Assembly: GCA_007135435.1 (NCBI GenBank)
Contig: SLIW01000528.1
Coordinates: 1-8,766, forward strand
Length of the DNA: 8,766 nt
Origin: Natronomonas sp.
Lineage (GTDB): Archaea > Halobacteriota > Halobacteria > Halobacteriales > Haloarculaceae
Direction: 5' to 3'
The notes under the pieces: generated by a model
Database searches by the model: none
Seen by the model: the letters and a program-made list of their open reading frames with translations, nothing else
What the model was told of the DNA's origin: nothing
Program-made: the position numbers and the translations under genes
Shown here: positions 5,673 to 8,766 of the stretch, one piece after another
Layout: each line of letters starts with the position of its first letter
How positions within the stretch are numbered: the stretch's first letter is position 1

Positions 5673-5802
5673 TGGTGTCCGCCGGGTTTCACGGTACCCA
5701 CACTCGTGGATGCGTCCGCTGAGTTCCTGAAACGGCTGCAATCCTGTGAGCGAATCGCGTTCCGTCAGGCAACTCGATCCTTCCCTGCGGTGTCGACCTC
5801 CG

Positions 5803-6708
5803 TCACGAACACTGCTCGACACCGTGAACGAGCGCCGTCACGTGTCTGTTTGCGGGGACTGCAATGCCTGCAGTCTCCGCCAGGTCGATGATCACGCCGT
5901 TCAATTCGTCGATCTCTGTTCGTCGCCCATGCTCGATATCCTGGGCCATACTCACGCGGTGCTCGGCGTGTGAATCGGCCATCGACGCGATCGTTTGCTG
6001 TATCGTCTCCACGTCGATGTCGATCCCTCGGCTGGTGGCGACGCGGGCAGCCTCCGTCAGGAGGGGTGTCACGACTCCGGCAAGGCGGTCGGTGGGCAGC
6101 TGTGTCACCGGACAACCTGTCAGCGTCAGCACGGGTGCTGTTGCCCCGACGAGAGCGCCCTTCTCCCAGATGACCGGGCGTGGATCGGCGACGGCATCGA
6201 CATCGAATCCCGCCTCCGCGAGCGTCTCCCGAATCGTCGTGCGGGCCCCTGCGCGGCCGCCACCGAACGTCGTCGAACCGGTCGAGGTGTGGATGACGGT
6301 GCCCGGCTCCTCCGTGATCGCCGCTTCGTAGGTGACCCCACAGAACGCCCTTTCGTGTCTGACCTGATCGAGCAGATAGTCGTAATTGCGGAGGCCGTTC
6401 TGCAGCGATAGCACCGATGTCTCCGAGCCGATACACGCTGCATGCTCGGCCAGTGCCGTCCGCGTCTGGTGGGCCCGAACGAGGACGAGAACCAGGTCAG
6501 CGGTTCCCACGTCACTGGCTGTCGTCGTCGCGCTGATCTCGGCCGCCAGCGGTGCCGCTCCGGATTGGTGAATGGTAATCCCAGCCGTCGAGAGGGTGCT
6601 GGCGGTCTGCTCCCGGCGGTGGAGGAGCCACACGTCGTGACCGGCGGAAGCGAGACGGCCGCCGAACAGACAGCCGAGCGCGCCTGCACCGATGACCGCG
6701 ATATTCAT
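5803..6708 (-). CDS. panE: 2-dehydropantoate 2-reductase (ketopantoate reductase, PanE/ApbA family)
   Basis: 301 residues, normal length for the family. Members reduce 2-dehydropantoate to pantoate with NAD(P)H, a cytoplasmic step toward coenzyme A that archaea also use. The N-terminal Rossmann domain starts MNIAVIGAGALG with GxGxxG at 7-12, and LLHRRE (28-33) follows strand beta2. LQNG at 102-105 is a family signature. Lys183 (VIWEKGALVGA) matches the catalytic lysine. Ser253 and Glu265 in RVSMAQDIEHGRRTEIDELN sit 12 residues apart, matching the substrate-binding Ser and Glu of E. coli PanE. It is probably active, although this family includes paralogs acting on other 2-keto acids, and nothing nearby belongs to the pantothenate pathway. 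A weak TATA-like ACGTATTTCG lies about 25-33 bases before the ATG, so the mRNA may be nearly leaderless. It is separate from its neighbours (gaps of 321 and 241 bases). Confidence 0.8.
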   Translation of the reverse strand: MNIAVIGAGALGCLFGGRLASAGHDVWLLHRREQTASTLSTAGITIHQSGAAPLAAEISATTTASDVGTADLVLVLVRAHQTRTALAEHAACIGSETSVLSLQNGLRNYDYLLDQVRHERAFCGVTYEAAITEEPGTVIHTSTGSTTFGGGRAGARTTIRETLAEAGFDVDAVADPRPVIWEKGALVGATAPVLTLTGCPVTQLPTDRLAGVVTPLLTEAARVATSRGIDIDVETIQQTIASMADSHAEHRVSMAQDIEHGRRTEIDELNGVIIDLAETAGIAVPANRHVTALVHGVEQCS

Positions 6709-6949
6709 GCGTCTCGTTTTCCGCCACTATCGAAATACGTTGTCCCACAACTGTTTGATATGATACGTCTGCGCGTCTACTGACTGGCTGATCCAGTGCA
6801 GATTGTCCGGAACGAGCGAAGTCGGCTTGTTGACCTCATCCGCTGTATCGGTTACTCGGATTCTGACAGTCGCATGGTGGTCCCGCTATCGGTTGCTGCT
6901 GTATCCTGGTCTTCGACGCGCTCGCGGGAAACGATGGGGAGGGACCGCA

Positions 6950-7423
6950 CTACTCACCCGGCGGGTCAATGAGGCCGAGCTGTTGCACCATGCCAAGGTA
7001 GTCACCCTCTCCGTACTCGCTGGCGATCTTGCCGTCGTGGACTCGGTAGACCGCTATCCCGGTGTAACTCACCGACCTGCCGGATGACTCCGGGACAGTG
7101 CCCATCGGCAGTTCCCACGATGGTCCAGTGTGCGTTCCCGCGCCCTCGTAGCAGGCGGCCACCCGGTCCCCCTCGGCGATCAGCTCATCGGTTATATCGA
7201 AGCCCCCTTCCGGGAACATCTCCTTGAAACCGATGATGCGATTCTTGACCGCTTCGCGCCCTCGTGACTCACCACCCAGCGGGTAGTGGACCCGTATGTC
7301 TTCCGTTGCGAGTTCGTCGACGACGCTCGGGTCCCCCGCATCCCAGTACTCTGAAACCCAACGCGCAACGATTTCCTTGTTCTGTTGCAACACTGTCTTG
7401 CTGTCTTGTGGTGTATCGGTCAT
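6950..7423 (-). CDS. SnoaL-like ester cyclase (NTF2-fold)
   Basis: 157 residues of the SnoaL-like polyketide cyclase/ester cyclase family, whose small alpha+beta barrel binds a hydrophobic substrate in a cone-shaped pocket. Family pattern: N-terminal helix QQNKEIVARWVSEYWDAGD (13-31), LATEDIRVHYP (38-48), GREAVKNRIIGFKEMFP (55-71), core strands DRVAACYEGAGTHTG (86-100), IAVYRVHDGKIASEYGEGDYLG (123-144) and the closing MVQQLGLI. THTG and the RxxDGKI strand are the clearest signatures. The Asp that acts as acid-base in true SnoaL is not certain here, and haloarchaeal members have no assigned substrate; these proteins rarely make polyketides. ATG 7423 has only a weak purine stretch (GAGAGG) 9-14 bases upstream. 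The gene has no operon partner. Confidence 0.8.
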   Translation of the reverse strand: MTDTPQDSKTVLQQNKEIVARWVSEYWDAGDPSVVDELATEDIRVHYPLGGESRGREAVKNRIIGFKEMFPEGGFDITDELIAEGDRVAACYEGAGTHTGPSWELPMGTVPESSGRSVSYTGIAVYRVHDGKIASEYGEGDYLGMVQQLGLIDPPGE

Positions 7424-7615
7424 GGCTAGCCTCTCGGATTCGGAACATTCGTCACAAGCGCCCCACTCCCTGCCCGCCGCTCGTCGTGAAGAATGCTCAC
7501 GTAACGTTCGACCCCTTTCATGTTAACCTTTATCGTGGTAGAAGCTAACCCATAGGGTCACGCGCTTCATCATCCGATCAAATTGCGCCAGTAATCCATC
7601 AGGTGTCGAGGGGTA
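7424..7615. other. Upstream region of the SnoaL-like gene
   Basis: The region contains the promoter of the SnoaL-like gene, but no convincing TATA box stands 25-40 bases before ATG 7423. A CGATAAAGG stretch (minus strand, near 7525-7533) is too distant unless the leader is about 75-80 bases long. Nothing else was recognised. Confidence 0.3.
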
Positions 7616-7951
7616 TCATTCATTCATGACATACGGAGCGGCGGACAACATGACCACTCCACAGCGCAGCTGATGCAGTAAATCCTGAAGGGGAGTGAAC
7701 CATATCGTCATACTGCACTCACCCGCTGTATCCAACAGCTCTTTTTTGACGATAATTCGATAGATCGCCAAAGCTGTGCGAGATACAGGGCGCGTGTGTT
7801 GCATAGACTGAGAGCCAATCTGGGAAGGCTGGTGTTCGGTCAGTACAGTCTGTAGACCCATCAGTCCAGCAGTCGAGAACTTCGACTTGAGAGAGGAATC
7901 GAGGAGCTCTGGCTCTTGTTCGAACTCCAGAAGTTCCCTGTTCGTGTCCGA
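7616..7951 (-). pseudogene. Orphan open frame, probable gene remnant
   Basis: The minus strand is open for 111 codons from just after a TGA at 7954-7952 to the TGA at 7616. The first part reads like real haloarchaeal protein: ELLEFEQEPELLDSSLKSKF, then GLMGLQTVLTEHQPSQIG and LAIYRIIVKKELLD. There is no start codon until ATG 7861, which would discard the most protein-like part. The final 35 codons have a less protein-like composition and may be read-through into non-coding DNA. I do not recognise the family. It could be the tail of a truncated gene, or an 81-residue protein from ATG 7861. It begins immediately downstream of the cupin gene's terminator. Confidence 0.3.
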
Positions 7952-7953
7952 TC

Positions 7954-7959
7954 AAAAAA
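7954..7959 (-). terminator. Oligo-T terminator after the cupin gene
   Basis: Six T on the minus strand begin 13 bases after the cupin stop codon. Haloarchaeal genes commonly end at such runs without a hairpin, so this probably ends the cupin transcript. Confidence 0.5.
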
Positions 7960-7972
7960 TTGAACTGCACCG

Positions 7973-8572
7973 TCAGCAGTCCACTGGCTCAACATGTTCT
8001 GTCAGCGGTGCTCCGTCGGGGACGCCGAGGAACGCGGCATATGCCACGGTGTCCTCGGTCTCACTCGGGTTGGTTGCGGTGTGAATCTCGCCAGAGGCAT
8101 CGAAGAACGTTTCACCTGCGCTGTAGGTGCGTGGCACACAATCGCGCTCCCAAACGAGTTCGAGTTCACCTTCCACGATGTTGACGATGACTGGCCCCGG
8201 GTGGGTGTGCCAGCCGACCGTCCCGCCTGGTTCCCACCGTGCTTCAATGAAGGCGGTAGTCGACGCGTCTTCGAGACAGACCGTGATTGGGGCCCCCTCG
8301 TGGTCCTCGGCGAAGGTGAGGGTAAACGTCATAGACATATTGTCGGGGAAGGGTGCGTACGGGGCGATCATTTCGGCCTCGAACCCCACAGGTTCGTCCA
8401 CGTTGGATTCATCAACAGGCGCCTCCTCTCCCTCCTCGTCCTGGTAGTCGTCTCCGGTATACTCGCTGGCGGACGCGGGTGTGATCAAGCCGAGCGTGCC
8501 CGCGGTGACTGCGGTGATTTTCAGGACGGTTCTGCGTAATACACTGTCGGACGGGGTAGTGTCGGTGCTCAT
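7973..8572 (-). CDS. Tat-exported cupin-domain protein
   Basis: 199 residues from ATG 8572. The N-terminus is a twin-arginine signal: VLRRTVLK with Arg13-Arg14, a hydrophobic stretch (about 18-31), and a likely cut after TPASA around residue 35. Haloarchaea export most proteins folded through Tat, so this acts outside the membrane, and no lipobox Cys is present. A very acidic linker follows (about 40-65). The cupin barrel is clearest in 108-185. Motif 1 supplies His122 and His124 (WHTHPGP) and motif 2 supplies His164 (GETFFDASGEIHTATN). The usual motif-1 Glu is missing, so the metal would have three His ligands plus water. Three Cys (99, 145, 199) could form a disulfide outside the cell. The substrate is unknown. 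The frame is open to GTG 8692, but that start would bury the Tat signal 40 residues in, so ATG 8572 is preferred. Confidence 0.8.
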   Translation of the reverse strand: MSTDTTPSDSVLRRTVLKITAVTAGTLGLITPASASEYTGDDYQDEEGEEAPVDESNVDEPVGFEAEMIAPYAPFPDNMSMTFTLTFAEDHEGAPITVCLEDASTTAFIEARWEPGGTVGWHTHPGPVIVNIVEGELELVWERDCVPRTYSAGETFFDASGEIHTATNPSETEDTVAYAAFLGVPDGAPLTEHVEPVDC

Positions 8573-8688
8573 GGTCGCTGTTTCCCAAATCCGCTGTATT
8601 GGTGTTCTCTCAAGCTTCTCAGCATTCAACTCCTGTTCGTCCTCGACCCGCTGTGTCGGTCGCGTCTCATTCGACTGATATGCGTGAT

Positions 8689-8703
8689 CCACCCCCTAGG
8701 TGG
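8689..8703. repeat. CCACC-N5-GGTGG inverted repeat in the cupin leader
   Basis: A GC-rich dyad with perfect 5-bp arms, about 115-130 bases before the cupin ATG. If transcription starts near 8706 (from the box at 8729-8740) it would lie at the very 5' end of the mRNA, or act as an operator over the start site. Confidence 0.35.
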
Positions 8704-8728
8704 TAACAGTCAACGTTAGTACCAATAA

Positions 8729-8740
8729 CCTTATTTATCA
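8729..8740 (-). promoter_or_regulatory. TATA-like promoter upstream of the cupin gene
   Basis: On the minus strand: TGATAAATAAGG in an AT-rich stretch. Transcription would start near 8706, giving a leader of about 130 bases before ATG 8572, which is long for haloarchaea. The alternative is a leaderless start near GTG 8692. Confidence 0.3.
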
Positions 8741-8766
8741 TTTGATATACTTCAAGGTAGTTGACA

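Noticed and set aside
4771..5730. Long plus-strand open frame (319 codons) opposite the VOC fusion
   Set aside because: It is a shadow of the minus-strand gene, which has recognisable membrane helices and a VOC domain; the plus-strand translation has none.
5765..6436. Minus-strand open frame (223 codons) overlapping panE in another frame
   Set aside because: Its composition is Arg/Asp/His-rich with no fold signature, and it lies inside the clear ketopantoate reductase frame.
6709..6949. Search for a small gene between panE and the SnoaL-like gene
   Set aside because: Short plus-strand frames exist, but none has a recognisable motif or a promoter at the right distance. I treat it as spacer and panE promoter.
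4648..8572. Single biosynthetic operon of VOC, PanE, SnoaL-like and cupin genes
   Set aside because: All four are on one strand, but the gaps are about 320, 240 and 550 bases, some genes have their own promoter-like boxes, and a T-run follows the cupin. No shared pathway is evident.
1..8766. CRISPR array, tRNA, rRNA, defence or toxin-antitoxin system
   Set aside because: I saw no regularly spaced repeats, cloverleaf or rRNA motifs, Cas-, restriction- or toxin-like proteins. The repeats found are short dyads and IS ends.

Overview
The window looks like haloarchaeal chromosome or megaplasmid DNA (class Halobacteria). The intact genes use GC-rich codons and encode proteins rich in Asp and Glu. 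Promoters look archaeal: TATA-like boxes sit about 25-40 bases before start codons, and at least one gene appears leaderless. A Tat-exported cupin, a bat-type HTH_10 remnant, a universal stress protein remnant and a haloarchaeal IS630-type transposase fit the same lineage. I cannot name a genus from sequence alone.

Layout. Bases 1-939 hold a plus-strand alpha/beta hydrolase behind a clean 17-bp palindrome that could be an operator. Bases 1021-2152 are a complete IS630-type insertion sequence: 31-bp imperfect terminal inverted repeats, TA at both junctions, and a DDE transposase split into two frames at a run of seven A. Bases 2153-3260 are a gene graveyard. They hold the start of a decayed minus-strand gene, a universal stress protein without its N-terminus, and the last 34 codons of an HTH_10 regulator. 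Bases 3376-4362 encode an intact wHTH regulator with cysteine clusters, probably from a leaderless mRNA.

From 4648 to 8572 all four intact genes lie on the minus strand: an unusual protein joining two membrane helices to a VOC (glyoxalase/dioxygenase-fold) domain; a ketopantoate reductase family protein (PanE/ApbA); a SnoaL-like ester cyclase; and a Tat-exported cupin. Gaps of roughly 240-550 bases separate them, so they look like single transcription units rather than an operon. A further 111-codon open frame of unknown origin lies between the last two (7616-7951). An AT-rich island with stacked inverted repeats lies upstream of the VOC fusion gene (5515-5680).

Functionally the window is a loose set of small-molecule enzymes (hydrolase, VOC, reductase, SnoaL-like, cupin) with one regulator and signs of IS-driven turnover. 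I do not see a defence system, CRISPR array, secretion cluster, tRNA or rRNA. The observations most worth a second look are the membrane-VOC fusion that appears to lack metal ligands, the inverted-repeat island beside it, the transposase frameshift and the fragment graveyard.
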